From: Enterovibrio gelatinilyticus
GTDB lineage: Bacteria > Pseudomonadota > Gammaproteobacteria > Enterobacterales > Vibrionaceae
Length of the DNA: 64,000 bases
Reading direction: 5' to 3'
NCBI RefSeq assembly: GCF_028683095.1
Contig: NZ_JAJUBC010000008.1
Location: forward strand, 124,001-188,000
Shown: positions 27,592 through 37,108 of the stretch, piece by piece
Position numbering within the stretch: position 1 is the first letter of the stretch
Layout of the letters: every line of letters begins with the position of its first letter
Notes under the pieces: generated by a model
Databases searched by the model: none
Seen by the model: only the letters and a program-made list of their open reading frames with translations
What the model was told of the DNA's origin: nothing
Program-made: the position numbers and the translations under genes

Positions 27592-30414
27592 ATGGACAAT
27601 GATTCAAGTTTTAATCGAATGGATTCTGATAGTTTTTACCTGCTAGAAGATATTTTACCTGCCGCGCAAGCGGGAGATTCAGAGGCACAGTTTAACGTCG
27701 GTCATATCTATGAGTCAGGAGAAGAAACACCACAAGACTATGAGTTAGCTGCATATTGGTATGCGCAATCCGCGAATCAGAATCACCCTTCCGCTCAATT
27801 CGCATTAGGCCAGTTGTTTCATCAAGGCAAGGGTGTTGAAAAGAACCCACAGACCGTTTTGCTCTGGACACGAAAGGCTGCCGATCAAGATCTACCAGCA
27901 GCTCAAGCTTTTCTCGGCTATTTGATCATGAGAGGCCTAGGTGTTGAAGTAGACGAAGCAGAGGCTTCAAAGTGGTTTTGCAAAGCAGCATTGCAAGGCG
28001 ATGCGTATGCACAAGATTCATTGGCAAGATGTTATGAGCATGGCCTAGGGTGTGATCAAAATATTGATGAAGCATTATATTGGTTTGATTGCGCAATAAA
28101 TCAATCTTATTGCCCTTCAATGATGAGATTGGCCACTATCTATCGCTATGGATTGGGCGTAGAAGAATCTTTAGAAAAGGCGTTCTATTGGTATGAACAA
28201 GCTGCGAAATTAGATGATGAAGATGGCTTATTGGCCTTAGCCGATTGCTATGCCTACGGAATTGGTGTTGAAGAAAACGAACCGTATGCCTTCGAAATAA
28301 TCCGACGACTTGCAAATGAAAACCATCTCGAGTTCATGTTACAACTTGGCCTTTATTACCGTCAGGGCATTGGTGTCGAGCAAAACACCCACCAGGCGCT
28401 TGAATGGCTTCATAAAGCTGCCAGTCAAAACCATATTAACGCGATATTTCATATTGGGTATACCTACAGCCAAGGAATAGGTATTGATGTTAATGAAACG
28501 ATAGCCTGCGAGTGGTATTTGAAAGCAGCTGAGATGGGTCACAGCTGGGGGCAATTTAATCTCGGTTTGAACTTTAGCAGAGGCCTAGGGTTAGCTCAGA
28601 GTGATGAGCAAGCAACACACTGGTATCGCCTATCCGCCAAACAAGGGAATAGTTGGGCACAGCACAATCTAGGTTGTGCCTACTTAGAGGGTAAAGGCGT
28701 TGAAGCTAGTAGCTATTTGGCTCATTTGTGGTTACGACGCTCCGCAGAGCAAGGGTACCCTGAAGGTCAATATAGCCTGGCGCAGTTCTATTCTAGTCAG
28801 CCCGACAGCGAAGACCATGACGAAGCCGCCCTATTTTGGTGGACCGAATCAGCCAAGCAAGGCAATAGAAGTGCACAATATGCACTAGGATTTTATTTCG
28901 CAAATCGCGATGATGCAGAGAAAGACCACCTATCGGCTGCACATTGGTATCAATTAGCCGCTGACCAAGAATGCAAATCTGCACTCAATAACCTTGGTGT
29001 ACTCTATCGAAACGGTTCAGGTGTCGAACAAGATACCACCAAGGGGCGTGCTTTATTCCAGCAGGCGGCGGAGCTTGGCAACTCAATTGCTGCATGCAAT
29101 CTAGGTAACGCTTTCGAAACAGGCCTAGGCGGTGAAAAAAATCTAGAAAAAGCGAAACATTGGTATCAATTCGCTTTAGATCAAGGCCATTTACCCGCGG
29201 CTGCAGACTTGGCTAAGTTATATTTTCATGATCTAGATGATATCGAGACATCCAACAGTTTGCTTCCTAAAGCGGTCGAGTCCGGTGACTTATGGTCCTA
29301 CAACCGACTGGGGGTGATTCTGCTCAATGGTGATGGGCTCACCAAAGACCCCGAGCGAGCATTAACATTGATTCAATATGCTGCAGAGAAAGAATATCAA
29401 CACGCACAACGTAACTTAGGTCATTGCTATTATAATGGCGATGTTATTGATCAAGATATACATCAAGCCGTGCATTGGTATGAAAAATCCGCAAAGCAAG
29501 GCAACTTAAAATCGCAGCTCATGTTAGTGCAAATCTATCGTGATGATGAACAACTTCGCGATCCTCAATTGGAATTATATTGGTGCAAATTAGCCGCTGA
29601 TTTAGGCGATATTGATAGTCAATTTAACTTAGGCATCGCGTATCATAACGGTTCAAATGTCGAAGCTAATCTTGAACAAGCTATACATTGGTTTTCGAAG
29701 GCTGCAAAACAAGATGATATGGAAGCCCAGTTTAAACTCGCTTGCCTGTATCTAGATGAAGAGCACGTTGCCAACCCTGATTTGGGGAGTAAATGGCTGA
29801 CACTTTCTGCAAACCATGGCTTCGCCAAAGCTCAACTCAGACTAGCACTTGAATACTTAGATGATGAAACGCCAGCATATGATCTTGATTTGGCGATTCG
29901 ATGGCTAAAAACCTCTGCGGAAAACGACCATTTGCCTGCGCAAATCACACTAGGGGAGCTTCTGCTCGATTCAGAATGTGATGCATTTGACCCTGAGGCT
30001 GGGTTTTCATGGATAGAGCTCGCAGCCTCCAATGGCAACGCCAGAGCACAATTTCTTTTAGGCTGTTATTTTGAGGATGGTGAGCACTGTGATCAGGATG
30101 AATCAAAAAGCTATCAATGGTTTTTAACCAGTTCTCAAAATAATTATGTGGACGCTCATCTAGCGCTCATTAAGTGCTATTTGCAAGGCATTGGCACAGA
30201 GCAAGATAATGAAAAAGCGTTTGCTTGCGCACACGAAGCCGCAAACCAAGGTAGTGAAGCAGGCCAGTACATTTTAGGCCGATTTTATGATTCAGGCCTT
30301 CACGTAGAGCAAGATATGGACCAAGCCATATATTGGTATCAACTGGCCGCTGAGCAAGGATATCAAAAAGCGAATGAGCACTTGCAGGCTTTACTTGAAC
30401 CCGATATAAAATGA
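27592..30414 (+). CDS. Large Sel1-repeat (SLR/TPR-like) protein
   Basis: A 940-residue protein made almost wholly of about 25 Sel1-like repeats of about 36 residues (pattern A.....G...AQ..LG..Y..G.GV..D...A..W). Units are better conserved in the first third and more degenerate after about residue 570. There is no signal peptide and no membrane segment, and unlike many Sel1 proteins there is no attached catalytic domain. Such solenoids act as protein-binding scaffolds. The protein is acidic overall. The start has a weak TGAGATGG site. It stands alone after a long noncoding stretch, so its partner cannot be guessed from position. Confidence 0.9.
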   Translation: MDNDSSFNRMDSDSFYLLEDILPAAQAGDSEAQFNVGHIYESGEETPQDYELAAYWYAQSANQNHPSAQFALGQLFHQGKGVEKNPQTVLLWTRKAADQDLPAAQAFLGYLIMRGLGVEVDEAEASKWFCKAALQGDAYAQDSLARCYEHGLGCDQNIDEALYWFDCAINQSYCPSMMRLATIYRYGLGVEESLEKAFYWYEQAAKLDDEDGLLALADCYAYGIGVEENEPYAFEIIRRLANENHLEFMLQLGLYYRQGIGVEQNTHQALEWLHKAASQNHINAIFHIGYTYSQGIGIDVNETIACEWYLKAAEMGHSWGQFNLGLNFSRGLGLAQSDEQATHWYRLSAKQGNSWAQHNLGCAYLEGKGVEASSYLAHLWLRRSAEQGYPEGQYSLAQFYSSQPDSEDHDEAALFWWTESAKQGNRSAQYALGFYFANRDDAEKDHLSAAHWYQLAADQECKSALNNLGVLYRNGSGVEQDTTKGRALFQQAAELGNSIAACNLGNAFETGLGGEKNLEKAKHWYQFALDQGHLPAAADLAKLYFHDLDDIETSNSLLPKAVESGDLWSYNRLGVILLNGDGLTKDPERALTLIQYAAEKEYQHAQRNLGHCYYNGDVIDQDIHQAVHWYEKSAKQGNLKSQLMLVQIYRDDEQLRDPQLELYWCKLAADLGDIDSQFNLGIAYHNGSNVEANLEQAIHWFSKAAKQDDMEAQFKLACLYLDEEHVANPDLGSKWLTLSANHGFAKAQLRLALEYLDDETPAYDLDLAIRWLKTSAENDHLPAQITLGELLLDSECDAFDPEAGFSWIELAASNGNARAQFLLGCYFEDGEHCDQDESKSYQWFLTSSQNNYVDAHLALIKCYLQGIGTEQDNEKAFACAHEAANQGSEAGQYILGRFYDSGLHVEQDMDQAIYWYQLAAEQGYQKANEHLQALLEPDIK

Positions 30415-30465
30415 CGCTGGCTTTTATCAAAAAGAAGTCTTGTCCGTTTCGTATTGCAATGACCA

Positions 30466-30507
30466 AATATGGTGCCAAATAGACGACAAACGCGTTGGCA
30501 CCATATT
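30466..30507. other. 13-bp inverted repeat between convergent genes
   Basis: Perfect arms AATATGGTGCCAA and TTGGCACCATATT around a 16-base loop. It has no long T-run, so it is either a weak two-way terminator or a protein-binding site. Confidence 0.5.
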
Positions 30508-30514
30508 GCTGCCA

Positions 30515-30991
30515 TTAAACATAAATGGGCAAGATGCCGCGGTCTTTCACTTTCCTTATCGCTAACTGGGTATGTATGTCTTTCACATTCTGTAGGCATT
30601 GTAGCTTGCGAGTAAATTGCTCGTAGCCAATCAAATCTTTGGCGACCACCTCCAGCAAATAATCGTATGTGCCGGATACCACGTGGCAACTCACCACTTC
30701 CGGCATATCTCCTATTGCTTGCTCAAAGTCATCCACAGACGTGACTTGATGGTTGTTCAAACTCACTTCAACAAACATGGTCATGGCAATGCCAATTTTG
30801 TCGCGAGACAGTGAGGCATGGTAACCCGCAACAATGTTATCTTTCTCAAGGCGCTTAATACGTCGCGCACACGGTGACGCTGACAGGCCTACCAAATCCG
30901 CTAACTCTGCCGTTGTTAAACGAGCATCTTTCTGCATCAAGTCCAACAGCTGCTTATCAATACGATCCATTTCCCACGCGCCGATTTCCAT
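30515..30991 (-). CDS. Lrp/AsnC-family transcriptional regulator
   Basis: A 158-residue regulator with an N-terminal winged helix-turn-helix (RIDKQLLDLMQKDARLTTAE; LVGLSASPCARRIKRLE) and a C-terminal RAM/ligand domain (MPEVVSCHVVSGTYDYLLEV). Feast/famine regulators of this type sense amino acids and form octamers. It is divergent from a DMT-type exporter 117 bases away; such pairs often control amino-acid or metabolite export. The start could also be the in-frame ATG at 30970, which would give the usual MDRID opening; neither has a clear ribosome site. Confidence 0.9.
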   Translation of the reverse strand: MEIGAWEMDRIDKQLLDLMQKDARLTTAELADLVGLSASPCARRIKRLEKDNIVAGYHASLSRDKIGIAMTMFVEVSLNNHQVTSVDDFEQAIGDMPEVVSCHVVSGTYDYLLEVVAKDLIGYEQFTRKLQCLQNVKDIHTQLAIRKVKDRGILPIYV

Positions 30992-31107
30992 TAATAATTA
31001 AGATAATAATAGCGGATTCCATCAATACATACTGATAACAAGCGCAAGATTGCCTCCAAACACCCAAAGGGTTGCCAGATAATAGTCCCTTCAGATAATG
31101 AGAAGGA

Positions 31108-32154
31108 ATGGACCCATTCATGTCAGCAGAACAGCCCTTATCAGCGAACCCGACACTAGCGGATTCTCCAGCATCGACTCACGCCATACCAAGTGCCCGC
31201 CAATCATCAAAACGCCGAGTCACTGGCTACCTTGCTATGTCTATCACCTTGCTGCTTTGGGCGGGTTTTTTTCTATCACTGAAAGGGGGTGCGAATGCTG
31301 ATTTTCTTCCAGCAGATCTCGCCTTAATGCGATTCCTTGTGCCTGCGGTACTCCTTTCCCCTTTTGTCTATAAAGCGCGTTACGAGATTGCAGCTATTCC
31401 GTTTAAGTATTTACTCTGTATGTTTGTTGGCAGCGGTCTGCCCTATTTGCTCGTGGCAAGTTCAGCGATGCAGTATGTGCCCGTTTCTCATGGTAGCGCC
31501 CTCGTACCAGGTACATTACCGCTGTTTGTGACCGCAATTGCCGTGGTGGTGTTTAGGCAACCGCTAAGTGCTCATCGCGTAGCTGGACTCATCGCCATTG
31601 CTATTGGAACTGCATTGTTTCTGGCAACCAGCATCGGCGAGAACTACGATTGGGTTCAATCAAAAGGGCACATTTTGTTTCTGGTGGGTAGTGCAATGTG
31701 GGCAACGTTTACTATTTGTGCACGTGTCGCTAACCTAAATGCGCTCGCGTGTTCAGGGATATTGGCCATCCTTTCTTGCTTGGTGCTCGTTGTCGCTATT
31801 TGGGTTGGCTGGCTGCCCAGCGTATTGAACGATACGCCGATGGTGAATTGGCCCTGGAAAGCGGTACTTAGTCATACCTTTTTACAGGGAGTAGGTGCTG
31901 GGATTATTGCATCGTGTACCTATTTATACGCGGTAAAGCGCTTGGGGGCTGAGAGAAGTGCGGCGTTTGGCAGTGCAACACCTGTGGTTGCCACGCTGCT
32001 CGCTATTCCTATCTTCGGTGAACAACCAGACATAATGACAGCCGTCGCGCTAATCTTCGTGTGCTTGGGAAGTGTGGTCGCGAGTAACATCTTCTTGAAG
32101 CAAGATGCATCAATGCGCTACCAGCCTCCCTCGCATCAGAAACAATGTGGCTAA
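31108..32154 (+). CDS. DMT superfamily (EamA) transporter
   Basis: A 348-residue membrane protein with about ten helices arranged as two EamA repeats (GYLAMSITLLLWAGFFLSLK opens the first, LFLVGSAMWATFTICARV the second). An unusual polar N-terminus of about 38 residues comes before the first helix. A later ATG (31120) would shorten it by four residues. EamA proteins export amino acids or other small metabolites. Its divergent Lrp-type neighbour probably controls it. Confidence 0.88.
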   Translation: MDPFMSAEQPLSANPTLADSPASTHAIPSARQSSKRRVTGYLAMSITLLLWAGFFLSLKGGANADFLPADLALMRFLVPAVLLSPFVYKARYEIAAIPFKYLLCMFVGSGLPYLLVASSAMQYVPVSHGSALVPGTLPLFVTAIAVVVFRQPLSAHRVAGLIAIAIGTALFLATSIGENYDWVQSKGHILFLVGSAMWATFTICARVANLNALACSGILAILSCLVLVVAIWVGWLPSVLNDTPMVNWPWKAVLSHTFLQGVGAGIIASCTYLYAVKRLGAERSAAFGSATPVVATLLAIPIFGEQPDIMTAVALIFVCLGSVVASNIFLKQDASMRYQPPSHQKQCG

Positions 32155-32273
32155 CGGCACAGCCGAGATGCCAAAATTATTCCAAAATGCGTTTGACCTG
32201 CCTTTAGGTTTAGGATTTAGGGTTGATGATGGATTAAAACACTAAGACGGGTACTTTCAATGCTAACCGTTGC

Positions 32274-32435
32274 ATGCTCGACAAAGAAATCATGCTGACG
32301 CATTACACAAATGAAGAGTTGTTTTCGAACGAAACTCGGCTGCGCTTTATTTCACCGGACCTCACTCAAATTCCAAATAAAGCCGCTATCGAACAACACG
32401 GATTCCCTGATTTAAAAAGCACCTCGATAACGTGA
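32274..32435 (+). CDS. Possible small protein or gene remnant
   Basis: A 53-codon frame (MLDKEIMLTHYTNEELF...) in the 338-base gap between two genes. There is no convincing ribosome site and I do not recognise it. It may be a short real gene or a leftover of a longer one. The rest of the gap shows nothing. Confidence 0.2.
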   Translation: MLDKEIMLTHYTNEELFSNETRLRFISPDLTQIPNKAAIEQHGFPDLKSTSIT

Positions 32436-32492
32436 TGCCACCCGCACTCAGGGTTTCCATGTCTACATTAAAATACTACGGTGTTGAATGAG

Positions 32493-32993
32493 TTAAACGC
32501 TCTGCTTCTCTTTCGCTTGCTGTTTAGCAAGCTGCTTTTCCCTCACTTTCACCCGATTCTTGATGCCCATTTTCTCACCGGATTTGATCATGAAATAACT
32601 CACAACTGTCATGATCAAAAGGAAAGCAAAACCGATCCACAAGAACACACTGCCGAACTCAGCGGTCAGATCCGCCAATGTAAACTCATAAAACCGCATT
32701 ATTCCGGCAACATATAACAAGCTCGCACCCGTCCAAACCATCACAGCAAGCCAGCGCGTTCTGGAAACCATCAAAACTTCGTTTTTATGACCAAAATAAA
32801 AGCCTGTCAACATGGTCGGAATCACTGTCGAAAGCACACCGGAGTTTGGCATGACTACGCCCAAGATCTCCTCGATGAACAAAATGGCGACCCCCAGCAA
32901 CACAGAGATAAGGCATAAGGCGAGAGAGACTTGCCAAAGCTTGGGCTCTTTTGTGTTGTTTTGAATGTTTGCTGTGTGTTCACTTGCTGTCAT
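32493..32993 (-). CDS. ABZJ_00895-type four-helix membrane protein
   Basis: A 166-residue inner-membrane protein with four hydrophobic helices (about 22-42, 48-72, 84-103 and 116-138) and a basic, Gln/Lys-rich tail (REKQLAKQQAKEKQ). The layout and the GYFGH-like motif after helix two match a family annotated ABZJ_00895, function unknown. ATG 32993 is preferred to ATG 33038 because AAGGA lies seven bases before it. It is not clearly linked to its neighbours. Confidence 0.72.
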   Translation of the reverse strand: MTASEHTANIQNNTKEPKLWQVSLALCLISVLLGVAILFIEEILGVVMPNSGVLSTVIPTMLTGFYFGHKNEVLMVSRTRWLAVMVWTGASLLYVAGIMRFYEFTLADLTAEFGSVFLWIGFAFLLIMTVVSYFMIKSGEKMGIKNRVKVREKQLAKQQAKEKQSV

Positions 32994-33255
32994 GGAAACG
33001 TCCTTATATAGCCATGTTATCTGACGGTGGTATGTCATTGTTATGATGATTGAATACTCAACATATTAAATCACTGCTTACCGGCGATAAGAGACTCATT
33101 TATAGGAACACGACAAGTGGCAGTATCGTTTTCGAGGGAATTCAAGCATTGAGTGAGGCGTTGCAACCGTTTCGACGTGGAATTTAGCGCTTGGTCAGCA
33201 AGGGCGTTAGGGTCCAAATAAGAGAGAATAAACGGACGGTTCAGTGCACCTCTTT

Positions 33256-33915
33256 TCAATTCGGATGGCCACCAAACAAAATAGGCTCATCATTCTTTTT
33301 CCATTTGGGGTGACTAACCATCACCTTCGAGAAGGTTGGGTCATTGTAGTGATTGATTAACCACGCTCGTAAACGAGGGAACGGTGCTTGCGCGTACCAC
33401 CGTTTATCCACGCGCGAAAATTGGCGAATAAATGGCAACATAGCGTAATCAACTAAGCTGGGCTGCTCTCCCATGATGTAGGCATGCTCAGAAAGTTTTT
33501 GCTCGATGGGCGCCAACCACTCACAGCACTTATCACGACACTCTGTTTTGTTATTATCATGATAACGAGAAGCCGCGCGGTACCTTTGCAATGCACCAAC
33601 AAACTCAACGTCGTGGCGTTGAATCAACTCACGCATAGCGGGTAGCTGTTCACTGTCATGAGAATACAGCAGGTTATTTGGATCAGATTGGGTCAACGCC
33701 CATATCATCACATCAAGGCTTTCATCTATCACGGTTCCATCACCAAGGTCTAACACGGGAACCGTCCCTTTTGGCGAGATAGCTAGCATGTCATCTGGCT
33801 TATTGTTCATATCGATATCACGCAAAATCACGGCTTGTCCCGCGTGCAAAATGGCAAGTCGGCTGCGCATCGCATACGGGCATTGTCTCAGTGAATACAG
33901 AATAGGCACGGTCAT
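33256..33915 (-). CDS. Glutathione S-transferase family protein
   Basis: A 219-residue protein with an N-terminal thioredoxin-like domain (PILYSLRQCPYAMRSRLAI) and an all-helical C-terminal half. The CPYAMR motif has a Cys at residue 12, as in Omega- and glutaredoxin-like GSTs, and GTVPVLDLGDGTVIDESL supplies the cis-Pro and glutathione contacts. It may reduce mixed disulfides rather than conjugate. No partner gene is adjacent. Confidence 0.88.
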   Translation of the reverse strand: MTVPILYSLRQCPYAMRSRLAILHAGQAVILRDIDMNNKPDDMLAISPKGTVPVLDLGDGTVIDESLDVMIWALTQSDPNNLLYSHDSEQLPAMRELIQRHDVEFVGALQRYRAASRYHDNNKTECRDKCCEWLAPIEQKLSEHAYIMGEQPSLVDYAMLPFIRQFSRVDKRWYAQAPFPRLRAWLINHYNDPTFSKVMVSHPKWKKNDEPILFGGHPN

Positions 33916-34094
33916 AATGACTAGCTTAACAATGAACGAATAAACCCATAATAACTGAAGAAAAAATGGGATTCACCCCAATTCATATATGATCTGAATC
34001 AACAAAACCCTAATGAGTGGCAATGAAAGCGTGAGGCGAGTAGAATGCCTGCTCGAAAAAATGATCAACAAGAATCGAAGCGAGCAGTTTCACA

Positions 34095-36347
34095 ATGAGT
34101 AGAAAAATTGAATTATTGGCACCTGGTGGTGATGTAGAAGCGATCAAAGCAGCCATCGTAGCTGGGGCAAATGCCGTTTACTGTGGCTTAGATATTTTTA
34201 ACGCCCGTAACCGTGCATCCAATCTTTCATTTGATGAGTTAAACGGCGTTCTACGACTCGCTCACGAGTATGGTTGTGAAGTCTTTCTGACCTTAAACGT
34301 AGTGATTCTTGAGCACGAAATCCGTTCATTAGTGAAATTGCTCAATCAACTTGTGAATACGACACTTGATGGCATCATTGTTCAAGATTTAGGTGTATTT
34401 AACCTGATCAAAAAGCATTTCCCCACGTTAGATGTTCATGCCTCTACTCAGTTAACTACGCACAACGAAGGTCAGCTTAAATTCCTATCCCAAATAGGCG
34501 CATCACGCGTTAACTTATCTCGCGAACTGAACATAGATGAAATCAAAGAGATGACAGCCGTAGCACATGAACATGACATGCTCACTGAAGTGTTTGTTCA
34601 CGGCTCGCTGTGTATCGCATTCTCCGGTCAGTGTTACTCAAGTTCTGTTAGTGTCGGTAACTCCGGAAACCGAGGCCGTTGCAGCCAAGCGTGTCGCGAT
34701 GAATACGAAGTGACCAATGTCGGCACTAAGTATCCGCTAAATTTGAAAGATAACTCTGCATATTTTGACCTTCCAGAATTGGTTGACGCTCAAGTCGATT
34801 CCTTAAAGATTGAAGGCCGCATTAAAGGTGCTCACTACGTCTATACCGTGGTGGAGAACTGGCGCAAAAACATTAATCAGTTTGTTGAAACCGGCGACCT
34901 CTATGAAGATGACTCCAATCTCCATAAAGTATTCAACCGTGGTTTAACCAACAAGTTTTTGAAAGGTAACCTGACCAGAGACATGTTTATCGATAACCCT
35001 CGCGACAACAGCGTGAATTACGCCGTTGAAAAGAGAAATGCGATTGATGTGGTGCAAATTCAAGATGTCAGAACAGACCTTTATAACGACAAAAATGCTA
35101 TTGGCGCGACGCTGCGAGAGAAAGTAGCAACACTGAGCATTGATAAGATTGCAGTGAACATTGCGTTCAAAGCGTCGTTGGGTGAACCTTTCGTTGTTGT
35201 CGTCACGCCCACTGACAACGTGCACGATACATTTTCTGTGCAATCAACTTCCCTATTGAGAGCAGCTGATGAAAAAGCGATCACTTCAGAGGAGCTCGAA
35301 AAACGCTTCAAAGGCGTGATCAACCCTAACTACGAATTACTCGGTTACGACTTCTCCGAGTTAGCAGAAAACTTAGTGGTTCCCTTCCGTGAAATCACGG
35401 AAATGAAAGATCGCATCGCTTTCCTATTAAATGGCTCTCGAGATGTCATTAAGCACGTAGAAGTGCCTGCTTTTCCTCAATACGCGAAAGTTGAAGAGAA
35501 ACCAAAACTATCAATGCTTATCGCTGACACTGCTGATTTAAACGTATGCGATGTCACAGACGCCGACATCTACTTTAAGTTGCCAGAGAGCTTTAAGAAG
35601 CGTGATAGAAAATACATCAATATCTTCTTAGATAACCCACGTTTGATCCCTTGGTTCCCTGCGGTTCTTATCGGTAAAGATTACGATGAAGCGGTAAAAG
35701 TCCTCGAAGAGGTCAAACCGGCGCGCATCGTGACCAACAACACGGGCATTGCTTATAAAGCGTTTGAAATGGGCATTGAATGGATTGCGGGCCCATTCCT
35801 CAACACCACTAACTCACACGCTCTAGTGACCCTGAAAGAGTCATTGAACTGTGCGGGTGCGTTTATTTCAAACGAGATAAACAAAGTACAGATGAAACAA
35901 ATCCGTCGCCCTGAAAACTTCAAATTGGCGTACAGCATATATCACCCAATTTTGATGATGACGAGTCGCCAGTGCTTCTTCCAGCAAACGGTAGGTTGTA
36001 ACAAACCGGCTATCGAAGCAGGTTGTATGTTGCGATGTGAAAAAGCCACGACCATTACCAATGTGAAAGGCATTTCCTTCGCCGTTGATAAGCAAAAAGG
36101 CGGCTACCCGAGCATCTACAATCACGAGCAGTTCTTGAACATGGATGCCGTGAAAGATCTATCAGGCCTATTTGACGAGTTCTTTATTGATTTGACTAAC
36201 ATCGGTAGCGGCTCGAAAGAGCAAGCAGATAAAATTGAGCTCGTTAAGCATTTTGAAAAACTGGTTAACGGTGATGTGAGTGTCCAAGACGCTCTATTTA
36301 CCATGGTGCCAATCAACACTAACGATCAGTATCAACAAGGTTTGTAA
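34095..36347 (+). CDS. U32 family protein (RlhA/TrhP-like hydroxylation enzyme)
   Basis: A 750-residue protein annotated in most genomes as a U32 peptidase. The N-terminal TIM-barrel-like half opens with ELLAPGGDVEAIKAAI and carries the iron-sulfur cysteines C173, C180, C196 and C200 (HGSLCIAFSGQC ... RCSQACR). The C-terminal third has a second Cys group (SRQCFFQQTVGC ... GCMLRCEK). The characterised E. coli relatives RlhA, TrhP and UbiU/V take part in O2-independent hydroxylation of rRNA, tRNA or ubiquinone. Domain length resembles RlhA most, but I cannot settle which substrate it uses. It is a one-gene unit with its own terminator. Confidence 0.8.
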   Translation: MSRKIELLAPGGDVEAIKAAIVAGANAVYCGLDIFNARNRASNLSFDELNGVLRLAHEYGCEVFLTLNVVILEHEIRSLVKLLNQLVNTTLDGIIVQDLGVFNLIKKHFPTLDVHASTQLTTHNEGQLKFLSQIGASRVNLSRELNIDEIKEMTAVAHEHDMLTEVFVHGSLCIAFSGQCYSSSVSVGNSGNRGRCSQACRDEYEVTNVGTKYPLNLKDNSAYFDLPELVDAQVDSLKIEGRIKGAHYVYTVVENWRKNINQFVETGDLYEDDSNLHKVFNRGLTNKFLKGNLTRDMFIDNPRDNSVNYAVEKRNAIDVVQIQDVRTDLYNDKNAIGATLREKVATLSIDKIAVNIAFKASLGEPFVVVVTPTDNVHDTFSVQSTSLLRAADEKAITSEELEKRFKGVINPNYELLGYDFSELAENLVVPFREITEMKDRIAFLLNGSRDVIKHVEVPAFPQYAKVEEKPKLSMLIADTADLNVCDVTDADIYFKLPESFKKRDRKYINIFLDNPRLIPWFPAVLIGKDYDEAVKVLEEVKPARIVTNNTGIAYKAFEMGIEWIAGPFLNTTNSHALVTLKESLNCAGAFISNEINKVQMKQIRRPENFKLAYSIYHPILMMTSRQCFFQQTVGCNKPAIEAGCMLRCEKATTITNVKGISFAVDKQKGGYPSIYNHEQFLNMDAVKDLSGLFDEFFIDLTNIGSGSKEQADKIELVKHFEKLVNGDVSVQDALFTMVPINTNDQYQQGL

Positions 36348-36392
36348 AACTGACTAACTAACCTTGTTAAGATGCTTTAGTGAAGAAAACAC

Positions 36393-36424
36393 AAAGCCGC
36401 GATGATGAATCGCGGCTTTTTTGT
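36393..36424 (+). terminator. Rho-independent terminator of the U32 gene
   Basis: Perfect 11-bp stem (arm AAAGCCGCGAT), 5-base loop, then a T-run. Confidence 0.93.
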
Positions 36425-36481
36425 TTCTGATGGATCGCCTCGGAATCAGTTGCCTCCTCGGCGCTAAATCCAACACCTTTT

Positions 36482-37108
36482 TTATATTTCAGTGCCAAGC
36501 TGCGTCAAAAAGTTTTTCATAAACACGGTTCGTTTATCTGCCTCTGCTTTTGCCGACGCTGTGTTCATGGTATCTGCCAGTTTGAGTAATTTGATGTAGA
36601 AGTGATCGACACAATATTGTCGATCGTCCCACTCTCTTTCTTGGGCAAATGGGTCAAAGGCATTATATAGCCCAACACCCAGTGCGGTACCCACTTGCAA
36701 GCACCTCGCAACCCCAATTGCACCAATGGCATCCAACCTATCGGCATCCTGCACAATTTTCGCTTCTAAGCTTTTCGGCTTCACCTTGGCACTAAAGCTG
36801 TGAGCAACAATTGCATGGCTGATTTCAGGAAAATACTCTGAAGGATATGCCAGACCCTCTAGAAATTCCTGAGCTTTTTGTGCTGCCAACAAAGAGCTTG
36901 TAGCCCTCTCTGGATGATTTTTAGGAAAAGAAAAACAATCATGCAAATAAGCCGCAGGAACAACCACTTCAAGCTTCGCGCCTTCTTCATGGCATAGCGA
37001 TTTTGCTACCTTTACGACTCTAAGAACATGATTCAAATCATGGGCTAAGTCTTGCTGCATTTCACGCTTAATAAAATCCAAAAACAACGGTTCAAACTTC
37101 TCTAGCAT
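36482..37108 (-). CDS. HD-domain phosphohydrolase
   Basis: A 208-residue protein of the HD superfamily (YedJ/YpgQ style). Metal-binding residues are in DLNHVLRV (the first His), YLHDC (the HD pair), IVAHS and QDADRLDAIG (the second Asp). Members hydrolyse nucleotides or other phosphoesters. The start is one of two adjacent ATGs (37111 or 37108), with GTAGAG upstream; a TTG at 37129 is less likely. It is convergent with the U32 gene and has no operon partner. Confidence 0.85.
   Translation of the reverse strand: MLEKFEPLFLDFIKREMQQDLAHDLNHVLRVVKVAKSLCHEEGAKLEVVVPAAYLHDCFSFPKNHPERATSSLLAAQKAQEFLEGLAYPSEYFPEISHAIVAHSFSAKVKPKSLEAKIVQDADRLDAIGAIGVARCLQVGTALGVGLYNAFDPFAQEREWDDRQYCVDHFYIKLLKLADTMNTASAKAEADKRTVFMKNFLTQLGTEI

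Noticed and set aside
33071-33259. 62-codon minus-strand frame overlapping the end of the GST gene, TTG start
   Set aside because: No independent ribosome site, no family resemblance, and the frame is short enough to occur by chance.
34095-36347. Collagenase-type peptidase
   Set aside because: The U32 label is historical; the conserved cysteines match iron-sulfur hydroxylation proteins, so protease activity is not supported.
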